The translations under genes were made by a program, and so were the position numbers. This document shows, one piece after another, positions 19,281 to 29,055 of a stretch of DNA of 35,367 nucleotides (the stretch's first letter is position 1; each line of letters starts with the position of its first letter). Source of the stretch: Endotrypanum monterogeii (Eukaryota; Euglenozoa; Kinetoplastea; Trypanosomatida; Trypanosomatidae); NCBI GenBank assembly GCA_000333855.2, contig CM007342.1, positions 361,687-397,053 of the forward strand, given 5' to 3'. Below the pieces are notes generated by a model. It saw only the letters and a list, made by a program, of their open reading frames with translations. It did no database searches and had not been told where the DNA came from.

Positions 19281-19612
19281 AATTCCCAGTCAAGGCCACC
19301 ATATTTTCGTTGAGGATGGGGAGGTGGGCCACGGAGGAGTTCCAAAAGAAGAAGAAGAGGAGGGGGCGGGGGGGAGGGGGAAAGGAAGATGAGTGCCACG
19401 GAAGAAGGCGCGGTAAAGAAGGTTCATGCGCCGCACCTGTAGGCGTCATCGGTGCTCCCATAGCGTACCCGTACTCCCACCTCAGTCACTACACATATTT
19501 CAACTTCTTTTCTCCCTTCCTTCCCGTGGAAAAAAAAAATAAAATCCCAATGCAATGTATGGGGCGGGGACGGATATCAAGAGAAACGATCGTGATGGTG
19601 TGTGGGCCCGTA

Positions 19613-19633
19613 TGTGTGTGTGTGTGTGTGTGT
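19613..19633. repeat. (TG)n microsatellite
   Basis: Perfect TG run of about 21 nt in the spacer. Confidence 0.9.
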
Positions 19634-20580
19634 TCTTTGTTTGTGCGTGCTGTTGATGTGCTTCGCTGCGTGTGCACCCCCTCCCTTGCTTGTCCATTTC
19701 CCTTCCCACCTCTCTACAAGAAAAAAAAAGAGAAACACAGGTTCTGCCAGCCTGTTCTGTTGTTGTTGTCGTCGTTGATCGTCGGAATTCTCTCTGTTTG
19801 TTGTTCATCTTGTCATAATGTTGTGCCACCCCTCCTTCCTCCTCCCCCCCCCCCCCGATCATTCTTTCCCTGTTCTACCCCTCCCCTCCTTTTTTTAAAA
19901 AAGTTCCTTTCTTTTGTTCATCGAGGTGAGATTGGTGGGGGCATCCTTTTTTTTTGTGTGTGTGTAGGGGGGGGGAGGGAGGCGACCTTGGAAGATACCC
20001 AGCAATGCTGCAGAGCCCAAATTTCTCACAAAACTATACGAGAAGTGTCGGACGGGATCGGTCAGCTCTTTTTTTTTTCTCTCTTGTGACTATGCCTCTC
20101 TACTCTCAATCAGCTCTCCTCCTTATTCCCTATCCGCCCACCTGACTTCCCGATCTGTAGATTATGACGAGCTGCGCGGTGGCAGGGAAGGGGAGGGGTG
20201 GAAATCCGAGATGCAAAGAATGGGAGAGCTCGAGTCCAGTCGATCCGGATGATGCGTGTACGCCACATCACAATGTTTCTTCGTGAAAAAAAAAAATGCC
20301 CCACTGAAGGCTGTGCGAGGGTTGGAAGGAGACACGTGCGAGTTAGGTCTCTCTCTTTTTTCCTCAGCGTGCTTTCGCCTCTTCACATTCTTCTTCTGCC
20401 TCCATAATCCCTTGAATCACACAAAAAACACAAAACACATACATATTTATTTATATACATGCATACATGTATTGGTGTGTTTGGCCAACGTGATCTGTCG
20501 TTTACTTGATGCTATCACAGCGCATAGGCAGAGCGACGTATTTTTTTTTTTCCAACCGGGGGGGGTAGCTGTATGGCTTA

Positions 20581-20601
20581 TTCCTTTTTTTTTCCCTTAA
20601 G
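20581..20601 (+). promoter_or_regulatory. Predicted trans-splice acceptor for the 1215-residue gene
   Basis: A T/C run of 18 nt (20581-20598) followed by AAG, with AG at 20600-20601. The 5' UTR would be about 113 nt with no ATG before 20715. A second T/C-rich stretch (about 20651-20694) leads to AG at 20708-20709 and 20712-20713, only a few bases before the ATG. Confidence 0.45.
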
Positions 20602-20714
20602 AAACGTAGCAGCCCCCATCATCTCCCAACATCCACCATACCCGTTAGCGACTTCTTCGCTCTGGCCTTTCTGTTGGTTCTTTTGCTCATCTCGCACCTG
20701 ACGCTGTAGGCAGG

Positions 20715-23700
20715 ATGTACCGCTGCAAACCATGCAGCGCTGTGGCTACATCTACGGCAGTTTCCTGTGTTCACACAGCTCTCAACACAGTCTCGCGTCG
20801 CTACACCCCCATCTACACCCCTGAGCAGGCTACCGATCACCTTGGCGCCCTTCGCAGTTCCGACGAATGCCGCACCTTGTGGACCCAACGCATTCCTGTG
20901 CCATCGCTTTCACGTGCCATAGAGCTCTGGCTGCGGTTCGGCAATGATCCTGTGGTCCACACCGCTGACTCGCCACCATCTGCGGATGGAGCGGAAGGAT
21001 GCATAGTGCCGTCTTCCACATCACCGTTTGCCTACGTAGAGGACTACATGGGGTCAAACATGGTCACTGGGACACCGGAGCACGTGAAGGAGAGCGCTGA
21101 GCTGTGGTCAGCTTACTTCACAGCCAAGTACATGCGACGTATGCGCCAGTCGCGGCGCACATCAAAGCAGTACGTGGGCGTTCTCAGTGCCAACGGCGGT
21201 GATCGCGGGGCGGGTGACAACAGCAGCAGCAGCAGCCCTTCCTCATCCCTCGCCAATATGTTCCTTGACGAGGCCGATCACCCAAACACCAAGTGGGACA
21301 CCGACACGCTTTTCCGCGAGCTCGCGTACCTCTGCGAGCGCCATCTCAAAACGAAGGTAACAAACTACCTGCAGGTCGAGAAGCTTCTCTGGGGCGGCAC
21401 GGCACATCCGGACGTCTTTGTGCAATTTTTTGAAAACTTTCAGCAGCAGACCATCACCCGCATCCCGCTTCCTGTTCCCTCAATTTGGGTGTACGAGAAC
21501 ACAGAGGCGAGGAGGAAGTGGGCGGAACGCTATCTGCCAGCCTGCAGTGCTGCACATTTTTTTTTCCAGGAGAAGCTGCGTCCCTACGCTGTCGATGCTG
21601 CCGCGCAGAGGAGGCTGCTGGCTGACGTTGTAGCAGCCTACAAGGAGGTTCACTCCGTACTGCTGGAGCGCCACGCACGGCTGGTGCAGGCAGGCATTTG
21701 TCCGAGTATTTGGACAAGTGGCGACGCGGCCGCCGCAGCGCTGGAGGAATCCTGGGCGGCTAACGAGGTGGAGAAAGAGCAGCGCCGCGTAGATGAGGGT
21801 ACCTATGACCCCGAAGACCTCCTAGACACTACTGCCGAGTGGGCCGCCGAGCATGCGAGGATCGAGGAAATCCTCCATCGACCTCTCAAAAATGGAGGCG
21901 ATGCAGCAGACGGTACATCTTACGGTTTTTCTCTGCAAGACTTCTGGATGCACACCGAGCGCAGGGAGGCATTGGAGACGGTGCATGTTCTCGAGCTCGA
22001 GTCCCTCTCGCGTGTGGCGGCGGCTGCGCGCCGTCGACTATACAGGGAAACGACATTTGCAGACGTTCTGGTAGGCTTAGAGGAAAGTGTGGACAAGGCA
22101 CGCCTGGATCTGCGTGCCGCGGTGCTGAAGCCGCACTTCAACAGTGTGTGGTGCCGAATGCACTATGTCAAGTTTGGTGCCGCCTCGCTCGTGCAGCACA
22201 CGCACACCGCGAGCCGACAGTTGCTTTTCTACTACGCCGCCTCAACGCAGGAGGTGGCGGCTACTGCCCAGATGTACTACGCCACGAAGCCCCTGAGCGA
22301 CCAGCTTGACTACGCTTCTCCGTACACCTTCCGCCGCTCTCTGGCCCAACACTGCTCCCGCTACGGGGTTGACATGGCTCACGCCGCGCAACACCCACTG
22401 TTGCTCAGTGCCGCCCATCTTGCCAAGGCGGAGGGGGTCATGGGTCGTGTAGTGAGGCAAGCAGCCGCTCCGTTTGGCGTACGTCGGCGGGCACGGTGCG
22501 CTGGGCGTAAAGCGATTGCCCAACGACTACTGAACCCGGTCAAGTCTGTCCACGTGACTGCACCGGCGCCGGAGTTATTGGATGCAGGCGCTGATCTGTT
22601 TTCAACATTGCGAGACGAAAGGGCACCCAAGGAGACGGTAGCTGGAGACGCCATCAAGGTCTGGCCCCTGGGCTCGAGGCAGACCGTCTCGTATGACTGG
22701 GCGTCCCCGGCGCTGGACAAGCTTCGTCTGCGGTGCCTTACCGACAGCACTCTTACGGCGGAGCAGGCTGCGCAGCGGGATCAGCTGCGGATGGCAGGGC
22801 GACTCGAGATTTCACTGTGGCGGCGACGCACCGCTGAAGAGCGTCAGCAGTCGCAGGCGCAGGCCCAGCAGGAAACAGCTGCTGTTCAGGCGCTCGTCGC
22901 CGAGACGCCAATACTCAAGGAGGTGTCTGCGTACGCGACGCGCCTCTACGCGAAGCTCACCCGTGAGGAGGCGGAGAAATCACTGCAGTCGTCCAACGAC
23001 GCGGCGTTGAACCCGGAAGCGCTGGACGAGGGCGGTGAGGAGTGGGCCTTTGCTCTCATGCTGGACGACAACGTGCCGCTTTCCGAGACGCAGTCGAGGG
23101 AGGTGTTTCTCCCTTATGTCGACGCAGCGGGGCGGCGGTTGCCAAACGGGGAGTACCGCGTGATTGTGCGAGCCGTGGACCGTGACTTGAACCCAACAGA
23201 GCACCCATCTCTTATGAGCGAAGGCGCCTCTGCCTCCTTCACCGTTCTTGATGCCCTTCCGCAGCTCTTCCTGCAATACACGCAGCCTCAGCACGCCTCT
23301 AGCACGACTCAAGAGCGGCCGCTCGAGGGTGACATGGCCGGCAGTGATTTGATGCCTTTCTGTGCCTTTCTGCGAGAGGCCGGTCTGCAGGTCTCCCTCA
23401 GTGCGGAGTTCGCCATGGGGCAGTCGTTGGACAAGCATGGGAACGTCTCAGTAGCGGAGGTGGCAGCTGCGCTGCAAAGCACGAAGTACCACCGCAGTCA
23501 AAGCGAGCACGGCATCACCGACGCCCAGCGCACGATTGAACCAAGGTGTCGTCTTCACTGGTCTCTCTATCACCCTGGGGCAACGGAGCAGGAGTGGGCA
23601 GCGGTGCGACGTCGAGTACTAGAGCGCGCCATAGAGGAGGAACGTGACTGGTGGCTGCCAGATCCCATGTTGGAGGTCGTGGATATGCGCACGGACAACG

Positions 23701-24362
23701 CAAGTGCGTCCTCCTTCGCCTTCAGCGCTTACCCTGTCGTTGCACGCTATGGAGCAGAACTGTGCTCCGTTTTGCCCTCCCGTGGGTCGAACTACCTAGA
23801 AGACGTCATGGCACCCCCGTCCCCCGCTCTCGAGGCTGCTGCCTCCAGCACCTGCGCACCGATCCTGGCGGAGTGCACAGTGGACGGAACCGGTGCCCTT
23901 CTTTCTCTGGATTACGGTGCACCAGTGAGTGCAGCGGATGTGTCGGTCGAGGATGCGTTGAGCGCGGCCATGGACGCCATACAGGTGGCACAGACGCGAC
24001 ACAGCACGCTGTCGATGGTGAAGCTGAGCGCCTTAGAAAAGCAGGCGCAGACAATGTTTTTTTGTGGCGTACACGGCCTTGAGTTCGGTGGCAAGTACAG
24101 CCGAACGTATGTGTATGCCTTCGACAAAGCGAAGCGTGAGATGGCTGAGACAGCCAAGGCAGGCCACGTCGCCTCACTCCAGGCAGCCGACTGTGAAAAA
24201 CTGAGGCTGTCCGATCAGGAGCAGACGTCGACTGCCGTCGACCGCTTTGCATCGCAAACAAACCCTGAACAGCGTCTGACCCGCTTCTCACCACGTTCAA
24301 CTTTGAGCAGTTACAACATGGAGGACTTGACACCAGACCAGACGTCCACTTGGGGCCAATAA
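20715..24362 (+). CDS. Large probable mitochondrial protein, unknown function
   Basis: A protein of 1215 residues that I do not recognise. The N terminus (1-35) is free of acidic residues and rich in Ala, Ser, Thr and Arg (MYRCKPCSAVATSTAVS...SRRYTP), as in a cleaved mitochondrial presequence, perhaps cut near SRRY. The body is mostly helical and charged, with few low-complexity insertions apart from a Ser-rich loop near 175. A segment at about 800-855 (FLPYVDAAGRRLPNGEYRVIVRAVD...SFTVLD) has the strand pattern of an Ig-like beta-sandwich. The C-terminal third contains conserved-looking Trp-rich stretches (CRLHWSLYHPGATEQEW, RDWWLPDP). Large kinetoplastid-specific mitoribosomal, ribosome-assembly or RNA-processing proteins look like this, but that is only an inference. 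Codons 281-284 form a T run followed by CAG (21558-21569), resembling an internal splice acceptor. Confidence 0.88.
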   Translation: MYRCKPCSAVATSTAVSCVHTALNTVSRRYTPIYTPEQATDHLGALRSSDECRTLWTQRIPVPSLSRAIELWLRFGNDPVVHTADSPPSADGAEGCIVPSSTSPFAYVEDYMGSNMVTGTPEHVKESAELWSAYFTAKYMRRMRQSRRTSKQYVGVLSANGGDRGAGDNSSSSSPSSSLANMFLDEADHPNTKWDTDTLFRELAYLCERHLKTKVTNYLQVEKLLWGGTAHPDVFVQFFENFQQQTITRIPLPVPSIWVYENTEARRKWAERYLPACSAAHFFFQEKLRPYAVDAAAQRRLLADVVAAYKEVHSVLLERHARLVQAGICPSIWTSGDAAAAALEESWAANEVEKEQRRVDEGTYDPEDLLDTTAEWAAEHARIEEILHRPLKNGGDAADGTSYGFSLQDFWMHTERREALETVHVLELESLSRVAAAARRRLYRETTFADVLVGLEESVDKARLDLRAAVLKPHFNSVWCRMHYVKFGAASLVQHTHTASRQLLFYYAASTQEVAATAQMYYATKPLSDQLDYASPYTFRRSLAQHCSRYGVDMAHAAQHPLLLSAAHLAKAEGVMGRVVRQAAAPFGVRRRARCAGRKAIAQRLLNPVKSVHVTAPAPELLDAGADLFSTLRDERAPKETVAGDAIKVWPLGSRQTVSYDWASPALDKLRLRCLTDSTLTAEQAAQRDQLRMAGRLEISLWRRRTAEERQQSQAQAQQETAAVQALVAETPILKEVSAYATRLYAKLTREEAEKSLQSSNDAALNPEALDEGGEEWAFALMLDDNVPLSETQSREVFLPYVDAAGRRLPNGEYRVIVRAVDRDLNPTEHPSLMSEGASASFTVLDALPQLFLQYTQPQHASSTTQERPLEGDMAGSDLMPFCAFLREAGLQVSLSAEFAMGQSLDKHGNVSVAEVAAALQSTKYHRSQSEHGITDAQRTIEPRCRLHWSLYHPGATEQEWAAVRRRVLERAIEEERDWWLPDPMLEVVDMRTDNASASSFAFSAYPVVARYGAELCSVLPSRGSNYLEDVMAPPSPALEAAASSTCAPILAECTVDGTGALLSLDYGAPVSAADVSVEDALSAAMDAIQVAQTRHSTLSMVKLSALEKQAQTMFFCGVHGLEFGGKYSRTYVYAFDKAKREMAETAKAGHVASLQAADCEKLRLSDQEQTSTAVDRFASQTNPEQRLTRFSPRSTLSSYNMEDLTPDQTSTWGQ

Positions 24363-25253
24363 ATGAGGAGTGTCGAACATCGTGTGGGTTTGAGCAATTT
24401 TTTTTTTTTGGTGGTGGTGATATGTTTCGGGGATATTTGTGTGTGTGTGTGTTGGAGGAGTCTTTCATCCCACCTCGTCTTGCTTACGCCAACGCATGTA
24501 CTTACGCGAGGGCAAAGCCCATTAATCAATGCACTCGGAGAGGGGTGCAGAAAAAAAAAAAACATTGGAGACGCCCGCCAGTTTTTTTTTTTTTTTAATC
24601 GTTACCATCACGTCTTCGTGTACGCATCATCACAGAGCATACAGCAACACTGTTGTCTCGCTTGAAAAGATAAAACGATTTAAAAAAGATGATAAGCACT
24701 CATATGTATCTTGGGGGGGAGGGCGGGATAACGCTTCATCGTTGGCTTGATGTGGCAATATGTTTGCTTGCCATTGTTGGGGACTCTGATTTTCTAGGTT
24801 ACCGTGCACACTTGTCTTGAAAAATCTCAGCGTGGAGGTAGTGCGTCTGCGTGGACCCTATCGAAAGTACGCGTGTGTGTGTATGTGTGCTCATCAAAGG
24901 ACAGGCGCCGTGTTCTCGTTATTTTCCCCCCGAACACACGTACTGCGGAAGTGTGCACCTGTGCGACTCTCTTTCTTTCCTCCTCTCGGAGCTGACTTTA
25001 CAGCGTCACCCACCCCTTCATTCAGATCATTTTTCTTCTCTTTTTTGAATACATACTCCCCCCTCCCCCTCCACACACACGCACACATAGAACACACGTC
25101 ATAACGCCCTCGTACCTCTCGCTCCTTTCCTTGCCAGAGTATATCTCTGTGTACATGGACGCGTGTGCGTAGGTTTATAAATCACGATATAATAATACGT
25201 ATTTCCCGGTATTCACCTTTCCCTTCCATACACATAGACACCTGACGTTTCTC

Positions 25254-25285
25254 CGCGCGCGCGTGTGTGTGTGTGTGTGTGTGTG
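25254..25285. repeat. (CG)5 joined to (TG)11
   Basis: Five CG units pass without a break into eleven TG units, giving 32 nt of strict pyrimidine-purine alternation. This is the only long CG-containing alternating tract of this kind that I saw. Confidence 0.9.
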
Positions 25286-25475
25286 AGGCTTCTCGCTAGT
25301 CGGCATACCGACACCATCTCTACCTTCAGTGCATCGCTTCATCCCTCCGCCCGCCCGTCAATAGGCACACCCACCGGCACGCACACAGACGCGCAACCAA
25401 CTTATCATTTCACCCGAATACATTTTTATCAGTCGGGAGGCGGAGGGGGGGACATATAACAACGTTATATACATT

Positions 25476-25492
25476 TATATATATATATATAA
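25476..25492. repeat. (TA)n microsatellite
   Basis: Short TA run in the spacer about 340 nt upstream of the next start codon. Confidence 0.85.
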
Positions 25493-25771
25493 AGAAGAGT
25501 GAAGGCAAGGAGCGAGGAAATCGTGGAGACTCCTTTCTTCCGTCTTCCCCCTCGCTTGACTGCCTCAAACTCCCTTTTTTTTCTTTTGCGGTGAAACATA
25601 GGCGTTGTATTCTTCATGGAAAGATAAACGTTTCTCTTTCTCGCTCAACGATTATACACGCACGCATACACGTTATAGAGGTTGGTGCTGGGTGGGTTTG
25701 GAGTCGAGGGCGAGGAGCGTGAAGGTGGTGTCTAGTCAAGCTCGGAGTCAGCCAAGACAAAGCAGCTCAGA

Positions 25772-25804
25772 CGCCTTCCCCCATCCTCACCCACTCACCT
25801 TCAG
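25772..25804 (+). promoter_or_regulatory. Predicted trans-splice acceptor for the beta-barrel candidate
   Basis: A C/T-rich tract (about 25772-25802) ends in TTCAG, with AG at 25803-25804. This gives a 5' UTR of 26 nt with no upstream ATG and makes 25831 the first start codon. Confidence 0.5.
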
Positions 25805-25830
25805 GAAAAAACATATATTAAGGGAGGGTC

Positions 25831-27600
25831 ATGCCATCTCTCGAGGAATACTGGCAGAGCGGCTACCGCGGGCTGCACCTCGAGGAGTGTATCAACAACG
25901 CATTTTCGGACTTCGCCCCCTACGCCGGTGCTGACCAGCAGCGCATCGTCATCTCTCGTCTAACACCGACCCCTGGTAGGACCATAGGATGGAGTAGCCG
26001 TAACGGCGACAGCAAGGATGCGGCAGCGGCAGTTGCCTCCCTCGGTACTCCCAATGGACCGGCATCACAGGTGCCATCCTCATCATCGGTTATTGTAGAG
26101 GAAAATGGGGACTTCACCGTACTGATGCGCGACCCTCGCGCCGGCTCGATGTCCTTCTCCACGACCGGCAACATGCAGATGGACGCGGCTTTGCGTGTGG
26201 ACCTGCCTGTGTGGTCATCCGACTCGCGCGGAACGGTGGCTCCCTTAGCGAAGAAGGGTGTCACCACTGACGTAACAACACCGTCTGCCGTCGCTTCTCC
26301 GGAAAAACACTCGGTCGTTGAATCTACGGGAAGACGCAGCCGAGATATTCTTGCCGAGGGGGCCGCAAGTACAGCCGCTACAACACCACCACCAGCAGCG
26401 TCAACACTCTCTGCGGGTAAGCCGGCACCGTCTTTCCTGCGCTTCACGGACTTCACCAGACCCCTCGCGATGCCCCTGAAAAAGCCTGCCCCCTTCGGCA
26501 CCACAGCTGCTCGCTCGCCGGCACCGTGGGGGCAAGTAGAGCTTGACGTAACCTTACCGAACTGGTCTCTCAACCGCCAGAGCGTTGGGGCCCGGGCAGG
26601 GCCTGCTGCATTGCGAATGAGTCGCAACATGTCTGCCCCCAAGCCAAGCACGAACTCTGCTTCTCTTTCCGACGAAGACATCCTGGCCGTTGGTGATAAG
26701 GCTGGGGATGGCACGGGTCGTCAGTACCAATACACACTTGACGCCGCTGTATGTATGCCGTTTGGCGGCAGCAGCGCCGAAGGAACGCGAGCGGTGAGAT
26801 GGGCGCTTGATGGCACACCTGTTGTCGTGTTACCTGCAGCACCATGGGCACTCACCTGCGGAATGCAGGTACCTCTTGCGCTTGGTGACACGCTAGTCGG
26901 TATTTCACTTCAGAACGACCGTGCGTCTTCTGTGACGTTGCCGTTTCCCGGTGTGGAGTGGGTCACGACGGTCCCTGTCACCACTTCCTCAACCGCCTCA
27001 CCTCTTCCAGGCGATCCACCGGTTCCTACTGCTAGCGAGGCGAACGTCGATGCCTGCGTGCCGTCACTACTTTATCCACACCACAGCAGCAGCAGCGCCA
27101 ACATCATCATTGACTCAGACAACACTGCTGCCCCACTTTATATCGCCATTCCGTCGGTCACAGTAAGTCTCTTATTGGTGCAGACACTGGCCAGCCATAC
27201 TCTGGAGCGCCGCAGCGCATCGAACCTGTCTGCTTCACATCTCGACAACAGCTGGAGTGGGGATGGCGCCAGCGCAAACAGCTCCCGCATTGTAAGCTCG
27301 TATGACTGGCGCCGACTCCCCACACTGATCGGTGTCAACGTCGGCATTAACCGCGATCAGCTGCGCGTGAGCGCCGCGTCTATCCTCCACAACGGTGAGG
27401 TCGACCTGGAGACGGCGGCAGTGCTTGATGTGACGCCATGGATGCCTCGTATGCCGACTTTGCTGAAGTTGGGGTATAATAACGCCGGGCGGCTCGCAGC
27501 GGGCATGACATCGCTCTTCTATGAGACAGTGACGGCTACGCTAGGGGTGCACATATCCCGTGGCGAGCAGGCGAAATTCGGTATTGAAGTTAGCTTCTAG
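25831..27600 (+). CDS. Candidate mitochondrial outer-membrane beta-barrel protein
   Basis: A protein of 589 residues. Its last eight, KFGIEVSF (582-589), fit the mitochondrial beta-signal (polar-x-Gly-x-x-hydrophobic-x-hydrophobic) that the SAM complex reads in the final strand of outer-membrane barrels. The C-terminal 110 residues alternate polar and hydrophobic residues with short turns (LIGVNVGINRDQLRVSAASI, TAAVLDVTPWM, LLKLGYNNAGRLAAGMTSL, VTATLGVHISRG), as in VDAC/Tom40-type strands. Earlier strand-like pieces are at about 93-140, 232-250 and 300-365, separated by Ser/Pro/Thr-rich loops. There is no presequence, as expected for this class. Known trypanosomatid barrels include ATOM40, SAM50, VDAC, and TAC40 and TAC42 of the kinetoplast segregation complex. 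I cannot tell which, if any, this matches. It is longer than most because of its loops. It lies next to another probable mitochondrial gene, which may be chance. Confidence 0.9.
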   Translation: MPSLEEYWQSGYRGLHLEECINNAFSDFAPYAGADQQRIVISRLTPTPGRTIGWSSRNGDSKDAAAAVASLGTPNGPASQVPSSSSVIVEENGDFTVLMRDPRAGSMSFSTTGNMQMDAALRVDLPVWSSDSRGTVAPLAKKGVTTDVTTPSAVASPEKHSVVESTGRRSRDILAEGAASTAATTPPPAASTLSAGKPAPSFLRFTDFTRPLAMPLKKPAPFGTTAARSPAPWGQVELDVTLPNWSLNRQSVGARAGPAALRMSRNMSAPKPSTNSASLSDEDILAVGDKAGDGTGRQYQYTLDAAVCMPFGGSSAEGTRAVRWALDGTPVVVLPAAPWALTCGMQVPLALGDTLVGISLQNDRASSVTLPFPGVEWVTTVPVTTSSTASPLPGDPPVPTASEANVDACVPSLLYPHHSSSSANIIIDSDNTAAPLYIAIPSVTVSLLLVQTLASHTLERRSASNLSASHLDNSWSGDGASANSSRIVSSYDWRRLPTLIGVNVGINRDQLRVSAASILHNGEVDLETAAVLDVTPWMPRMPTLLKLGYNNAGRLAAGMTSLFYETVTATLGVHISRGEQAKFGIEVSF

Positions 27601-27967
27601 AGAAACGCCCCACGGCGCCACCCACACGAGGGAGGTGGAAAGGGGGGGGGCAGGCACGTCGTGCATTCGATTGGCTTGAAGGGGGACGGCGGTGAGGGTG
27701 CAACAGCGCTTGGCTTCATTCTTTTTTTTTCCCTTTCCTCACTATGCTGCCTGGCCAGCCTCAACTGTTTTGTGGGTCGAGATGAAGTCTTCTTTCCCTT
27801 CCTCCCTTCTCCACCACCAAATCATAGACGAGTTGTATCATCTAGGTAGTGATTATGCCGATGGGGCTACACTACAAAACAATGGGTGGATGAGACGGTT
27901 TTCGTCCCCCTCGTACTTTTTTTCAATTTTTTTTTTTTACTGTGGGCGTGCACGCATGTGCGTGTAA

Positions 27968-27983
27968 GTATGTATGTGTGTGT

Positions 27984-28017
<34 letters not shown>
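27968..28017. repeat. (GT)n/(GTAT)n alternating tract
   Basis: Fifty bases of strict purine-pyrimidine alternation, mostly GT with a few TA steps. This is the longest alternating tract I found in the window. Confidence 0.9.
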
Positions 28018-28020
<3 letters not shown>

Positions 28021-28373
28021 CTTCCTTCGCGCAATTGCGTGATGATCCATATAACGCCCCCTGCGCTCTGGCGGATCCCTTCTCCTTCCAGTGGGGCACT
28101 CATCGCTGAACCCCCCCCCCTCCCTTTCATTTGTCTCAAATGGTGGGTGCGCAGGGAGGAGACAGAGAGAGGCCTAGATGCGATAGGCCCGCCATCACCT
28201 CGAGGGACGTTGCGCCGGTGTCCAAGTAAACTCCCCTCCATCATCAGTCGGAACCCTTTCAAAAAGGGACCCGCGGACGCCATGCTGATGTATGGATCCG
28301 ATGAGCGTGTGCCAGGAGTTCTCTAAAGCGCAGTCTGCCATTATCGCCCCAAGGTGGCGGGAGGGCATATTCA

Positions 28374-28409
28374 TACATATCTATATATAGATTATGTATT
28401 TATATATAC
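28374..28409. repeat. TA-rich imperfect repeat
   Basis: Imperfect TATATA units on either side of a GATTATGTATT segment, in the spacer. Confidence 0.7.
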
Positions 28410-28960
28410 AACCACCACCACCACCAAAGACCCCCCCCCTTCTTTCCTCAAACATGGCATGCCCTGAACCCCCCCCCCTGCTTTTTCTCCACTCTGGTCT
28501 GGAAGAAGAAAAAAAAAGGGGGGATGTGAAGTCTCATCGAGCTGTGGACTCGGCGATGCATTGCTTAGTGTTTTCTTCTCGTTTCCCTCATAGTTTTATT
28601 TCCTCGCTTACTCGGCAGATGCGAATGGATTGATATCCCCTTTTTAATTCCCCCCTTCCTATCGGGGTCTGGATTCCCGACGGACTCACTCATTTCTGTG
28701 ACCGCACCACCTGCAGTTAGATGCACATCGTACGGCTTCACTCCCCGAAGCTTCTCTTGGAAGAACAACAACAACAAAAAAAAAAAAAGCAGGGTTACAT
28801 CATCTCAAACCTACACAATCCCAACAACACTGGCTTCTGCTCACTGCTCGTCTTCCCCTCCATCTTTCCCCCACCTGCCACTTGATACCAGCCAGTATCG
28901 TTGACACAATTTGTGTGTGTGTGTGTGCTTATCAGGGTGTAGATTCGCCGCCTTTTCATA

Positions 28961-28988
28961 TCCCCTTTTTTTTTCTTTTTCTGGGGAG
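28961..28988 (+). promoter_or_regulatory. Predicted trans-splice acceptor for the HUT1-like mRNA
   Basis: A C/T tract of about 20 nt (28962-28982) is followed by the first AG at 28987-28988. Splicing here gives a 67-nt 5' UTR without an ATG and fixes the start at 29056. Confidence 0.5.
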
Positions 28989-29055
28989 GGCTTGGCGCTT
29001 TTCTTTTTCTATTAAAAAAAAAAAAAACTACATACTTTCTCGATCCGTCTCACTG

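Larger units (their letters stand above)
19281..20714. other. Intergenic spacer, WD40 to 1215-residue gene
   Basis: This 1.4 kb holds no gene I can support. A frame at 19190-20089 overlaps the WD40 end and then translates simple sequence. The spacer contains G-rich DNA (19355-19382), (GT)n (19613-19633), a C14 run (19843-19856), many T and A runs, A/T-rich DNA near 20440-20470, and the splice signal of the next gene. Confidence 0.7.
24363..25830. other. Intergenic spacer before the beta-barrel candidate
   Basis: This 1.5 kb shows no credible gene. It contains T and A runs (24400, 24550, 24583), (TG)n (24439-24452), C-rich and (CA)n DNA (25058-25088), a (CG)5(TG)11 tract (25254-25285), a TA tract (25476-25492) and a T/C-rich approach to the next splice site. 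Confidence 0.7.
27601..29055. other. Intergenic spacer before the HUT1-like transporter
   Basis: This 1.45 kb has no gene I can support. It includes T runs (27721-27729, 27928-27938), a long TG/TATG tract (27968-28017), C runs (28111-28121, 28430-28438, 28469-28478), TA-rich DNA (28374-28409), a CCA repeat (about 28410-28424), and the 5' UTR of the transporter with a 14-A run (29013-29026). Confidence 0.7.

Noticed and set aside
19190..20089. Plus-strand open frame of 299 residues
   Set aside because: It overlaps the WD40 3' end in another frame and continues through G, C and T runs. The composition is microsatellite-driven.
27886..28326. Plus-strand frame of 146 residues
   Set aside because: It translates the GT tract into Val-Cys repeats. 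There is no acceptor-like context or recognisable motif.
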